Shown: piece after piece, positions 54,436 through 64,000 of the stretch | Numbering within the stretch: the stretch's first letter is position 1 | Layout: each line of letters begins with the position of its first letter | Origin: Syngnathus acus | Lineage: Eukaryota; Chordata; Actinopteri; Syngnathiformes; Syngnathidae | Assembly: GCF_901709675.1 (NCBI RefSeq) | Contig: NC_051088.1 | Location: 930,001 to 994,000 of the forward strand | Reading direction: 5' to 3' | Length of the DNA: 64,000 nucleotides | Position numbers and translations under genes: made by a program | The notes under the pieces: model-generated | Seen by the model: only the letters and a program-made list of their open reading frames with translations | What the model was told of the DNA's origin: nothing | Databases searched by the model: none

Positions 54436-56102
54436 CCAGGCAAGTCGTGGGCTAGTAACCGGCTCTTTATTTCACAAAACATGAGTTCTACATACGACAC
54501 AGTGTGTGTAGCCTCACTCTAACAACGCGCCCCGGCTCTCTCTTCCCATCTCGCCCCACCCTCTGCTGCCTTCATGGCCTCCCTAGGCAAATGGAAACTA
54601 CAGAACTCTAACTACATACAAGTTGCTACACTATATAAACTATATATCAAATAACTATAACATAAATAACAAGTTTATCGAACCATCCGTGTCACTCCAA
54701 ATCATTAAATCCATCGAAATATTTGTCCTCTGTGTCCTCTGTGTTATAAACAACTCCACTGACTCCGGATGACTAAAAGCAGAGTTCTGTCTAATATTTA
54801 ACCCTAATTTATGATTGCACAGTGTACTTGCGTCGGGAGCAAGGTGGCAGTCTGGTCTACGAGATGGATGCAGGCCAAAGTCACACCCGAGGAAGAAAAT
54901 TTGGAATGAAGAATAACAAAGTTTGTTGGATTTGGTCCACAATTTGGGAAGCGCGCTATCCGTGACTCACAGCAAAAGCCATAGCCAATCACTTGTTATC
55001 CAATTTACTCACTGCGTGCTCGTTTTATTTCTTCTGTTTTAGGAAAAGGCTAAGACACCGAAACAAAATTTAGACTTACACAGGTTGGTTGAGTTCAATC
55101 ATAATTTTTGTTAAGAAAGCTCTGTTTTCAGGAAAAAAAACAATACAGCGCTGGGCCTTTTGTGCGACCATGCTCAAGAGCAGAACGTCTCCATTCAGAA
55201 AAGGCAACGTTCAAGGTTCTTTGGTCAGCTTATATTCAGTTGCACATGCCAGTGTGGGCCGAGTTTGATGGGTGATGAGTCAGGGGGTGTGGCAAGTTCG
55301 CAGGAGAGTTTGATTCCATGGGAGTGGGTGCTGGTTCAGTGAGAGCTCGCTCCGTGGGGGTGGGTGCTGATTATGGGCGATTCGGTCTGTGTGGGGGTTG
55401 TTGTTTTCCATCCCGTCTTTCGGCCTTGGTGATCACCTTTGGCCGGGTTCTTGGTTGTTTTCCTCCTGCTGCTCTCTCGCTGGCACCTCTACCGGTTTTA
55501 TCTCCAAGTGTCCTTCCTGTAAACCATTCTTGCACATACATCCACTTCACCCACTGTCGCACACCGTCCATTCATCATCCTTTAAAAATGTTGTCATTTT
55601 GTACGGAATTATGTGAACTTTTGGGTGTGATATCATCAATTTGTTAATGTTCCCTGGCTATGCAAAGTTCTTACTCACCACTTACCATGCATTTGTTTGT
55701 TTGTTCTTTTGACACTCCATGTACTCGCTTACTTCATCACATTCTTAGTTTAATCATGTTTCCAACTAAATCTTTTCATTGTTAGGCAAAACATTTCCCT
55801 CGGTCCAGAACGTTCAGTAGTAATCCAAAGCTGGCGTCTAGCATTAGGCAACATATAACGTGACATCTAGCATTAATCAAAACATAAGATATAATCATAT
55901 ACTGAACATTTTTAGACGACTTTGGCAGTGTCCGTGATTTAGAAAAACATCAGGCATGCATTAAACAGTTCCTTAAGGGTCATTAAGCTATTCAAAAATT
56001 TTGGGGTAGAGATTCCTCCTTAATTAAAAGAATATTCTGGTCAACTGCACTCAAATCCATTGTTTGGATTCAGTGAAATATTGTTTGTTTGATGTTCATC
56101 AG
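54436..56102 (+). other. Intron with a pogo-like scrap, otherwise unrecognised
   Basis: 54655-54745 on the minus strand resembles the family D pogo-like element (TTAATGATTTGGAGTGACAC). From 55020 to 56102 I see no transposon end and no convincing ORF; the ORFs at 55160-55650 show no family resemblance. Confidence 0.45.
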
Positions 56103-56220
56103 GTGTCATGGATCCTTTCCTGGTCTTGCACCAGCTTAGGTGTAATGGGGTCCTGGAGGGTATCCGCATCTGCAGGAAGGGCTTCCCAAACCGAGTCTTG
56201 TATTCTGAGTTCAAACAGCG
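56103..56220 (+). CDS. myh7b: Myosin heavy chain exon (canonical exon 19, 118 bp, SH1/SH2)
   Basis: It encodes [20 protein letters not shown] and [19 protein letters not shown]. The two reactive cysteines (SH2 in LRCNG, SH1 in RICRKG) and the SH1 helix are intact. The acceptor is gttcatcag and the donor gtaagc. Length and phase are canonical. Confidence 0.97.
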
Positions 56221-56297
56221 GTAAGCGTCACGAATGACCTCAATTGATTCGTTAGTCACATGTGAGATTGACGATATTACCACGCTGCCAATATCAG

Positions 56298-56421
56298 GTA
56301 TCGTATCCTGAACCCCTCTGCCATTCCTGAGGACTCCTTTGTGGACAGTCACAAGGCAGTGGAGAAGCTTCTGGGCTCACTGGATATTGATCAGATTCAG
56401 TACAAATTTGGACAAACCAAA
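56298..56421 (+). CDS. myh7b: Myosin heavy chain exon (canonical exon 20, 124 bp, converter)
   Basis: It encodes [20 protein letters not shown], then [20 protein letters not shown] and K, the converter domain. A 77-base intron precedes it. It ends before gtatga in phase 0. Confidence 0.97.
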
Positions 56422-56486
56422 GTATGACAGCAGTTTTGTCAGATTCATCCATGCTGGAGGTGTCGTCATCTTCTTCCCACCTGCAG

Positions 56487-56623
56487 GTGTTCTTCAAGGC
56501 AGGTCTGCTGGGTCAATTGGAGGACATGAGGGACACCTGCTTGTCTCAAATTCTGACCACGGTCCAGGCCAAGAGCCGAGGGAAGCTGATGAGGATGGAG
56601 CTAGACAAGCTGATGCTACAAAG
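56487..56623 (+). CDS. myh7b: Myosin heavy chain exon (canonical exon 21, 137 bp, converter to lever arm)
   Basis: It encodes [20 protein letters not shown] and [20 protein letters not shown], then KLMLQ. This includes the first light-chain-binding (IQ-like) segment. The donor is gtctca. Confidence 0.97.
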
Positions 56624-57309
56624 GTCTCAATGCTGACAAAAAAATCTTAATCCTTCCATTTCAGAATCAGTAGAATACATTTCAAAGTCAATTGTACAAT
56701 TCAAATATCTTTATACAACACAGTGGATCCCAGCACAATTTACATCCAATTTTTAATTTTCTTCAGCAAATTATTGTAAATGTGCAAAACAAACATGCAA
56801 CTTATGTACAGAACGGAGAAGGACGACCAAATGCAGCTTGGACAAAGGTTTATTGAAGGGAAAGTGTTAGTGGAGGAATAACAGAAAGCATCAAGGACAG
56901 ACAACAGGGCAACCGACAAGTAGCATACACGATAGCAGCGTGGGGCAACAGACTGGTAGCATACCGGGTATCAAGCAGACTAGTAGATCAACTAGTAGGC
57001 TGACTAGTAGGGCAACAGATACAGAACAAACTGACCCAGAGGGCTGGGTGTAGGGGGGGTTACATAGGGCGGCTAATAAGCTGGGAGCAGGTATGGAAAA
57101 GGCCACAGGTGCGTGCAACCATTGTAAATGCTGCTGACGGGATGGGGGGGGGGCAGGAGAGGAGCTGCCCAGATTACTGGTCATATGGATGCATGACAAC
57201 TTATCCCCGTTTCCATTTGTTATTATTTTGTGAAAAGAGCACAACCACAGAGGTATGTGTTGTTTTCCATCGAGAATGGCATTTATGTTCACTTTTCTTT
57301 TGCTATTCA
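56624..57309 (+). repeat. Intron with an LTR-like scrap
   Basis: CGACCAAATGCAGCTTGGAC and AAGGTTTATTGAAGGG at 56827-56860 resemble the end of the solo LTR at 40473-40819. Remaining sequence, including a CTAGTAG repeat at 56970-57010, is not recognised. Confidence 0.45.
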
Positions 57310-57628
57310 TTTATTCGTCTTCCATACCGCTTTATCCTTACAAGGGTCGTGGGTGTGCTGGAGCCTCTCCCAGCAGTTTTTGGGCAGCAGACGGGGTACA
57401 CCCTTAACTTATTGCCAGACATTCGTAGGGCACATATAGAGAACACCCCCATTCACACTCACGATCACGCTTAGGGACAAATTGCCAATCTGGAGGGAAC
57501 TGGAATACCCGGAGAAAACCCACACAGGCACGGTGAGAACATGCAAACGCCACATGGGAAGGCCAGAGTAGAAATTGAACCCTACACCTCCGACATGTGA
57601 GGTAGACGTGTTAACCAGTGCCGCCACT
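57310..57628 (-). mobile_element. tRNA-derived SINE family 1, minus strand, diverged
   Basis: On the minus strand it has GGTTCAATTTCTACTCTGGC in place of the B box, CATGTTCTCACCGTGCC and GGGAGAGGCTCCAGCACACC, like 19475-19835. It is more diverged and lacks the GATG tail. Confidence 0.8.
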
Positions 57629-57771
57629 ATTTATTCCTATTTATTAATTCCAGAAATATTCAAATTTGTTCGTCCCCTCAAACATACCTTGTACAATGTA
57701 CAATGTAGTAAAATATGTTCCTTGGCTAAACCCAGGTGGAAAACACTGTCCATAATCCTAGATAATCACTC

Positions 57772-57943
57772 TTATTATTCATTGTTTGTGCCTTCTTGTT
57801 TTTATTTTGTGTTGTTTACTTGTATGTATATCGTGTACTATGTCTCGTCACCGTGGGATAGTGGAAACGTAATTTCGATTTCTTTGTGTGTCTTGGCATG
57901 TGAAGAGATTGACAATAAAGCAGACTTTGACTTTGACTTTAGA
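57772..57943 (+). mobile_element. LINE 3' end (Rex1/L2-like), 5'-truncated
   Basis: It matches the 3' UTR of 23168-26435 (CACCGTGGGATAGTGGAAAC to GACAATAAAGCAGACTTTGA) and ends with a TTTGAC repeat, the tail of this LINE. Confidence 0.88.
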
Positions 57944-58030
57944 TAACATTTTGATCCTCGATTACATTATGGTAAGACCTTTTTAAAAGAAACCCCTTTT
58001 AATTTGTTGATTGACATGGACTTGTTTCAG

Positions 58031-58201
58031 GGACGCGGTGATGGCAATCCAGTTCAACATGCGCTCATTCTTCTCTGTGCGCACATGGCCATGGATGATG
58101 CTGTTCTACAAGTTGATGCCCTTGCTCAGGAGTGCTCAAGTTGAAAAGGAATTGGCCTCCCTCAATGAAGACTTCAGCAAGCTAAAAGAGGCCTTTGACA
58201 G
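58031..58201 (+). CDS. myh7b: Myosin heavy chain exon 22, first part (171 bp, lever arm and rod start)
   Basis: It encodes DAVMAIQFNMRSFFSVRTWP, then WMMLFYKLMPLLRSAQVEKE and LASLNEDFSKLKEAFD. The second light-chain site (IQ-like) and the WPWM hook at the head-rod junction are present, after which the coiled coil starts. In other sarcomeric genes this is joined to the next piece in a 256-bp exon; 171 plus 85 gives exactly 256. Confidence 0.95.
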
Positions 58202-58269
58202 GTGACGACATCCTTCATGCACCTCATTCTACTCCATCAAACGTTACTGCTGTCCATCTATTTCTTCAG

Positions 58270-58354
58270 GTCCGAGTGTAAGCGAAGCGAGGCCGAGGAG
58301 CGTCAGGTGATGCTGGTCCTGGAGAAGAATGACTTGTTTTTGTTGCTCCAAGCT
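58270..58354 (+). CDS. myh7b: Myosin heavy chain exon 22, second part (85 bp, rod S2)
   Basis: It encodes SECKRSEAEERQVMLVLEKN and DLFLLLQA, heptad-bearing coiled coil of subfragment 2. A 68-base GT-AG intron separates it from the first part. It ends in phase 0 before gtaagt. It is the last exon in the window; the rest of the rod lies to the right. Confidence 0.94.
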
Positions 58355-58528
58355 GTAAGTGATAATTGTGCAATACATCACAGGTTCATCACCTACTTTT
58401 GGCGAATAAAAATAGAATAAATTGGATACAATGCAATGCAATACAGTACAATATAATGGATTCTCAGATTACAAACTTAATTCATTCTCTGACCACAGTG
58501 GTAACTAATAACAATGAACTGAGGTAAT

Positions 58529-58980
58529 TGTTAGAGTGGTGCTCACTCTTAACTTATTTGCAAGAACCACACGGGAGACAGTATGCCCTTTGAGCACTTG
58601 CAAGTGGAGACATTGTTCGTTACTGTACATACAGCGATGTTCGAACAAAGTCTGCCTTTGGTCTCTTGCAAGAGCATATTTATTGAGAACAAGCAGGGTG
58701 GGGGTGACATTGAACATGTTTGGTGGTCACCTCAGCAACTGGTTAATCAGTGCAGAGGGTCCCAGCTCATTGTTTTACAAGGTTGTGAAAAACAAACTAG
58801 TGGAGCATTTTAGATGACTAACTAAGCAAGAATGTTTCCACACCATTTGGAAAGTTTCAACAACTGAATGGTTAAACTTTTCAGAGTCAAGGAAAGGTAA
58901 AAGCTTTAAACAAAGTTAATAATTTTAGTCTACATTCCAACATAATCATACGATCAAGATCATTTGTCAACACTAACACA
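58529..58980 (-). repeat. 3' LTR of an endogenous retrovirus
   Basis: On the minus strand it begins TGTGTTAGTGTTGAC and ends CACTCTAACA. AATAAA (in TCTCAATAAATATGC) lies about two thirds of the way. A polypurine tract (AAACAGGAGGGA, 58981-58993) comes directly before. The 5' LTR is beyond 64000, so the target duplication cannot be checked. Confidence 0.82.
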
Positions 58981-58993
58981 TCCCTCCTGTTTA

Positions 58994-60562
58994 TCATATG
59001 ATTATCCCAATAATGTGGCACACGCCACCTTGTGCTGCAGTCATCAAGTCCAGAACCATCCTGTTTTGCAAGACCATTAGTCTAATAGCCTGAATCGCTC
59101 TGTTTTGTCCATCATTGACCTGCAGCGAGAGATTCACAAAAGATTGGAAACGATAGTTCAGTGTCTCGATGTAGAGTGATTGTTTTCCAACTCCGATCCA
59201 AGGAAAAAGCGCATGAACGACTTTGTCTCCGACGGACCATACTTTATGGTCGTCTAGAACATTCGTACCCCAGACAGGGTCATGAGGGTAAAAGGTCGCA
59301 ATAGCCCTGCGTCGACGCTCAGGAGATTTGTGTGCTGCTGACAGCTGATGATGTTGTATCTTGTAGGTGTGGTCTGTTACCCACACAGGTGCGCACACAC
59401 TCCTGTCCAGTTCGCGGGCAGCATCGGATAAACCTTGTGACCTTGAAAGCCACCAGCCATTCTGTATGAAGTAGGTCCTGTTTGATGGTGCAGCCATGTC
59501 GGTGGGAGAGCCCTCACCACTCGAAATGGCTCTCTTATCCTGACACTCAGCGGTGATGTCCAAAGCTCCCATCCAGTTTCCGCCTGGAGAGCAGTCGTCG
59601 TTAATGCATTTGTGGGTCTCGTTACCTTGAATGTAACACGTGTAGTTCACTCCAGCTGGCCTCTCTGTATAGGCCACTTGCGGCAATGTTCGTCCTTTAA
59701 CAATCACATTGAGATTTGTCCAGAAAAGCTGATCACAGGTACCGTCTGCAAGTCCAGGGTGGAAAGGATCGGCATCACTGACTGTGACAGCACGGTGTTG
59801 ATATCCAACTCCTCCCATGGATGCCAGACATTTTGCTTCAGTGACATTCATTGCTCTGGCCTCCAGGTGAACTTGTGTGGAGGAAGGGGGGGGGGGGGTT
59901 GGAACACACATAGCATCCCTCCTGTGTGTGGGATCTCACAGTGAACTTTACATACCGGTACCAAGCGTTGGTTTTGTATGGGTTTCTGGGGTCCCATGAC
60001 CATTCCTCAAAGTTCTCATCATGTCTTATCTTCTTCCACGGTTGATATTGTCAATCGGTCCATTCAGATGAGCCCATAGACCAGGGGTGGCCAACCAGTC
60101 AGAGACTAAGAGCCACATTTTTTTACTGTGTACTGCAAAGAGCCACATCCCCCCCCCCCCGAAGCGAAGCGAACACGCAGCGTTTGACGTCCCATTACCA
60201 CCCCCCCCGAAGCAAAGCGAACCCGCAGCGTTTGACGTCCCATTAACACCCCCCCCGAAGCGAAGCGAACGTAAAAGAGCCGCATGAAACCCGGCAAAGA
60301 GCCGCATGCGGCTCGCGAGCCGAACGTAAAAAGAGCCGCATGAAACCCGGCAAAGAGCCGCATGCGGCTCGCGAGCCGCGGGTTGGCCACCGCTGCCATA
60401 GACCATAGCACACTCCAACCACAACGCAGCAGAGGATCCACCTGGCATGTGGAGCCTCGTTGCTACTAGGATTGCAGAGATACCGAGACATACCCTCGCG
60501 TAACAGAGTGGGGATTGATGAATTCTTCACCAACATTGAGACAACCCACCCATGCCAAGCCA
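58994..60562 (-). pseudogene. Endogenous retrovirus env, downstream copy with SU and truncated TM
   Basis: It repeats the leader and SU start of the upstream copy, then goes on through the rest of SU to an RRRR cleavage site (near 59320) and TM up to an LQNR...LD block and GGVC of a gammaretrovirus-like immunosuppressive region, at which it stops. The CX6CC knot end, membrane anchor and tail are missing. The leader is interrupted by a hAT MITE at 60082-60395. As an old viral gene it is broken in several ways; nothing suggests that it makes a fusogen. Confidence 0.82.
60074..60403. mobile_element. Non-autonomous hAT element, family 1, inside env
   Basis: The element (60082-60395) starts CAGGGGTGGCCAACC and ends GGTTGGCCACCGCTG. 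Its duplication CCATAGAC (60074-60081, 60396-60403) is perfect. It carries three copies of a GAAGCGAAGCGAAC unit with CACGCAGCGTTTGACG, and GCATGCGGCTCGCGAGCCG twice. The duplicated env copy has the empty site near 61140. Confidence 0.93.
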
Positions 60563-61328
60563 TGTTGGTCGGAGAGCCCTCACCACCTGAAATGGCTCTC
60601 TTATCCTGACACTCAGCGGTGATGTCCAAAGCTCCCATCCAGTTTCCTCCTGGAGAGCAGTCGCTGTCAATGCATCTGTGGGTCTCATTTCCTTGGATGT
60701 AACACGTATAGTTCACTCCAGGTGGCCGCTCTGTGTAGGCCACCTGCGGCAATGTTCGTCCTTTAACAGTCACATTGAGATTTGTCCAGAAAAGCTGATC
60801 ACAGGTACCTTCCGCAAGTCCAGGGCGGGAAGGGTCGGCATCACTGACTGTGACAGCACGGTGTTGATATCCAACTCCTCCCATGGATGCCATACATTTC
60901 GCTTCAGTGACATTCATTGCTCTGGCCTCCAAGTGAACTTGTGTAGAGGAAGGAGGAAGTTTGGAACACACATAGCAACCCTCCTGTGTGTGTGATCTCA
61001 CAGTGAACTTGACGTACCGGTACCAAGTGTTGGTTTCGTATGGGTTTCTGGGGTCCCATGACCAGTCCTCAAAGTTCTCATCGTGTGACCATCGTTTTCC
61101 ACGGTTAACATTGTCACTTGGTCTGTTCAGCTGAGTCCATAGACCATAGCACGCTCCAACCACAACGCAGCAGAGGATCCTGGCATGTGGAGCCCCGTTG
61201 CTACTTGGATGACAGGGACACCGAGACATACCCTCGCCTAGCGGAGTGGGGATTGTCGTCGCTTCACCAACATTGAGACGCCTAACCCTAAACGATGAGG
61301 CTAGTTTGGAGTCAGGCTTCCCCACCAC
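60563..61328 (-). pseudogene. Endogenous retrovirus env, upstream copy (leader and SU start)
   Basis: The frame starts at 61328, overlapping the end of pol by 17 bases as is usual in gamma-type retroviruses. A hydrophobic leader (ILCCVVVGACYGLW) and a cysteine-rich SU start follow, after which the duplication begins again at about 60562. Because of the duplication, no complete env is encoded. Confidence 0.82.
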
Positions 61329-61698
61329 GCAGAAATGAGGGGTCCAGCACTCCCTGTAGCTTGCAGTGGCTGAGGTGAATCCAGCTGGGCCGTTCAGCGA
61401 TTTTCACTGCGGTGGGGGTAGTCAGCAAGAGTTGGAATGGTCCCTCCCACCGTGGGCTGGCCCAGTTCTTCCTTTTGATGACTTTGATGTAAACCCAGTC
61501 TCCTGGCTTGATGGGGTTGTCGACCTGTGAGGATGAAAGATCAGGCGGCAGGAAATTTGCATTTGACACATCTTTCAGTTTGAGTGCTCTGATCATGCCA
61601 AGGACTGTTCTTCGTCTGTTCTTTGCAACTCTTGTAGTCAATTTTATTGCCCTTTTGAACTGGGCAGATAGGAGTGTTTGCGAGAAGGGTTTGAGCAC
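61312..61698 (-). pseudogene. Endogenous retrovirus integrase C-terminal end
   Basis: The last 128 codons of pol. [15 protein letters not shown] block, then [20 protein letters not shown] and the WIHLSHCK end, are the C-terminal DNA-binding domain of gammaretrovirus-like integrases. The catalytic core is deleted. Confidence 0.85.
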
Positions 61699-61863
61699 TT
61701 CCTAATGATTCCTCCTAACCAAAGACCATTTATGACAGGGGCTATCCCATTTATTGCCTCCTGTTTTAAAGGAGATTCTCTGGTCTTGGTCGTATCTGGG
61801 CTGGGGGAATGGATGTTAAGTCTTGTAGCAAATGGTTCCTTTGATCAGTCAAACAAATGTTGA
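61699..61863 (-). pseudogene. Endogenous retrovirus RT N-terminal scrap
   Basis: In another frame the minus strand reads SPLKQEAINGIAPVINGLWL, like the start of the RT fingers in gamma-type retroviruses. It passes directly into the integrase end, so most of RT, RNase H and the integrase core are missing by an internal deletion. Confidence 0.55.
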
Positions 61864-63390
61864 TTAGCCGGGGAAGCGCATAAGCGTGTGCCCTTCCAAA
61901 CACATACACCACTTCCTCATAGCTTCTTTAGTCATTTTTTAATCATCTTCAATTGTTTACAGCAAAAGTTTGAAAAGCTTGAGAAAATTTTAACTTAATG
62001 GTATGACGCCAAATGTATTAGAGAATCCATATGTCGTAAAGTGTTGTCTTTTTACTATCTTTCACTATCTGTCCTACTCCCTCCCTCCTTCTGAGGCTTG
62101 GCAACGCCCATGCCTCACACCTTGACAAACTTTTTTGGAAGATGTGTTCTTTACTACATGTGATTCTATCATCATTTAATTTGACTTTCTTTCCAAAACG
62201 CTTCTCAATTTCCCAGTTCACACATCTTCTGCATGTGTTACTGGTTCTCCAGTTTTTTCCTCTAGTTAATTATCAATCCAAAAGCAACCTTTTTTTTTTT
62301 TTTTCCTTAGCATTTAACTTACTCAAAATCACTCTTTCTTCAAAGTCGCTCTACTAATTTTCCATAGTAGTCTCCAACAACTTCAACCATTCAACCTGTA
62401 TTTTCCTTTCATTCAGGCAATCAGTCATCAATGCTCATTTGCATTTCACACACAGTCTCCAAAAAGGAGTCTTTCTATCACATTGGTCCCAATTCATCCA
62501 AGCCCCCCAGACAACATTCATATACCATTTTCAACTCAAGGTTCCTGATAGAACAATCCACCAATCCAAAAAAAACTCAACACAAAAAAAAACTGCTGGC
62601 AAATTAATCAGAATTTTTTCTTTGTTTTTAAATTTAAAGAACTCAATCTCTCAGATTCAGCTCGCATAATCTTGTATAATCTTATAACACAACCAATCAA
62701 TTATTCCTATTAAATGTAGCATTGCAATGTCTTAAATTCAGAATTTTGCTTCTTCCAATTCCTGAAAGCATGTTCTGTCGTTTTTTTTTCTTCGAATTTC
62801 TCATGAGGGCTCGACACTAACATGCACTAGTGTGGATCAGTTTCTGCTCGCAAACAGATTTCTCTCTTTTCCTCTCATTTTTATCTTTCAAAATCGTTTC
62901 TGTTCTGCGGTGCAAATTGGATAGACCACAGTCTAGCAAATTTCTTTACACTAAAAGTTTAGCCAATTTCATCATTTTAACACATACGCACACACATGCA
63001 CAGCTCTCGCGCGCGAAAGGTAGGTCCCAGCATCAATGATTCGTCACAGGCTGGCCATTTCCTGCAGTCGATCATGAGCTGGTCCCTCCCAAGCACACAA
63101 GGACAGCACATTCTAATTTTTTATTTATCTTTTAGAAGCAAGTTGTATTTCTTTACCACTTGATTTGCAAATTGTAACTTTAGTGTGCACACAATTTGAT
63201 CTCAGGTCATTTGTCATTGGGCATACAAACAGCATTGTCATACTTCTTGTATGGACAGGAGCTCTAATAATCTAAAAAATGTTCTAATCTGACAATGACA
63301 TGTTCTGCTGTCATATGGGCATCTGTTATTTCTTTCTCTGTATGAGCTTGAGCGGTCAAAGGGGAGGAAGCTTGTCATGCTGAAAATCTG
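61864..63390 (-). other. Endogenous retrovirus interior, no ORF recognised
   Basis: AT-rich sequence between gag and pol scraps. Protease could not be found in any frame. The part 62250-62900 has many T-runs and may be unrelated inserted sequence. Confidence 0.4.
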
Positions 63391-64000
63391 ACTTTTCCTC
63401 TGCCCCTTCCGCCGCCCTTTGATTGGTATTATTTTGCCTGACGACACTCTCTTGCAAACTGTACTCGTTTCCCACAGTTCCAACATGTCTCTGAATCTGA
63501 TGGGGGTTTTGAATTGTATGGTGGCTTGCGACCTTGTTGGTCTCTAACTCTTCCTCTGCCCCTTTGGGAACTTTGGAAGAAGATCGTTGTATCTTCATTT
63601 AGATCATTATCATCATCTAGATGAAATACATCAGAACTTTTGCCTTTCTCAATCACTTTGTCAGCGTCTCTGGCCCACTGCATGGTTGTAACACAAGCAG
63701 TGTCCGCTTCCACCAAGTGTTTCCTCACCCAGTTGCCTAAGTCAGGGGGGAAACCAGTGAGGAGCGCATTTTTAAGATGTTGCTGATAAGCACTCTCAGC
63801 TGCATCATTGAATGGGATGCCACTGTGCACCCAGAATTCTTTTTCAAATCTTAATTGAATGGCGGCCTCATCACTTTTTATCTTTCTATTTTTTGTCTTT
63901 TGAATTTGTTTTCTTCTCTCTTGTGAAGCTTTCAACCACATTCTAGCACAACTCAATTCTCTCTCTTTTCTTTCCTTTCTCAGTCCCTTTGGCTTCCTAG
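63391..64000 (-). pseudogene. Endogenous retrovirus gag, C-terminal part
   Basis: An open frame enters from the right edge of the window. It has the end of the capsid (FWVHSGIPFNDAAESAYQQH, NALLTGFPPDLGNWVRKHLV) and a nucleocapsid with the knuckle CWNCGKRVQFARECR. The His of CX2CX4HX4C is Gln here, so the finger is damaged. The frame is lost after 63429. The full length cannot be judged. Confidence 0.8.

Noticed and set aside
55160-55650. Overlapping ORFs of 60-109 codons
   Set aside because: No family resemblance, no splice context, and the frames overlap each other.
62250-63240. Plus-strand ORFs in the retroviral region
   Set aside because: AT-rich with many T-runs, on the strand opposite to the provirus, and with no recognisable domain.

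Overview
The window is a piece of a vertebrate, almost certainly teleost fish, genome. It has one host gene, a class II muscle myosin heavy chain on the + strand, present only as its middle: 14 exons covering 1,796 coding bases (about 598 residues) of the motor domain, converter, lever arm and start of the rod. Exon sizes of 104, 139, 119, 150, 171, (180+133), 77, 88, 118, 124, 137 and (171+85) follow the vertebrate sarcomeric myosin pattern. All junctions keep the frame, all splice sites are GT-AG and no stop is seen, so the gene looks functional. Residues around the 50K domain and loop 2, and two extra introns, point to the MYH7B branch. The start and the end of the gene lie outside the window.

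Everything else, about 97 percent, is intron, mostly transposable elements. Intron after exon 1 (169-14548): almost all one minus-strand Ty1/copia element (LTRs 204-353 and 14342-14491, TSD ATTAT) into which a hAT element (1352-10467), then a Rex3-type LINE (1745-8765), then a large LTR-like element (4204-7823), then a mariner (6170-7510) were inserted, five levels deep. The intron before this was about 87 bases. Intron 16451-22288: a minus-strand Rex3 copy holding a hAT and a SINE, plus a TA-flanked MITE. Intron 22683-28466: a nearly full jockey-superfamily (Rex1/L2-like) LINE on the minus strand.

Intron 28544-49297: MITEs, hAT pieces, a pogo-like remnant, a decayed + strand Ty3/gypsy element split by a LINE, a hAT (itself holding a SINE and a solo LTR) and a large MITE, then a candidate Helentron with an array of CCGGAAGT motifs, then a Tc1 transposon. 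Intron 49386-56102: Rex3 pieces on both strands, SINE and MITE. Intron 56624-58030: SINE and LINE ends. From 58529 to the right edge: a minus-strand endogenous retrovirus with 3' LTR, a duplicated env segment, a collapsed pol and the C-terminal part of gag.

Rex3, Rex1/L2-like LINEs, Tc1, hAT swarms and the tRNA-derived SINEs together are typical of teleosts; the species cannot be told from this. No prokaryotic feature, CRISPR array or gene cassette is present. The main interest is the history written in nested insertions, which can be read base by base from target-site duplications. All family assignments were made by eye without database searches.
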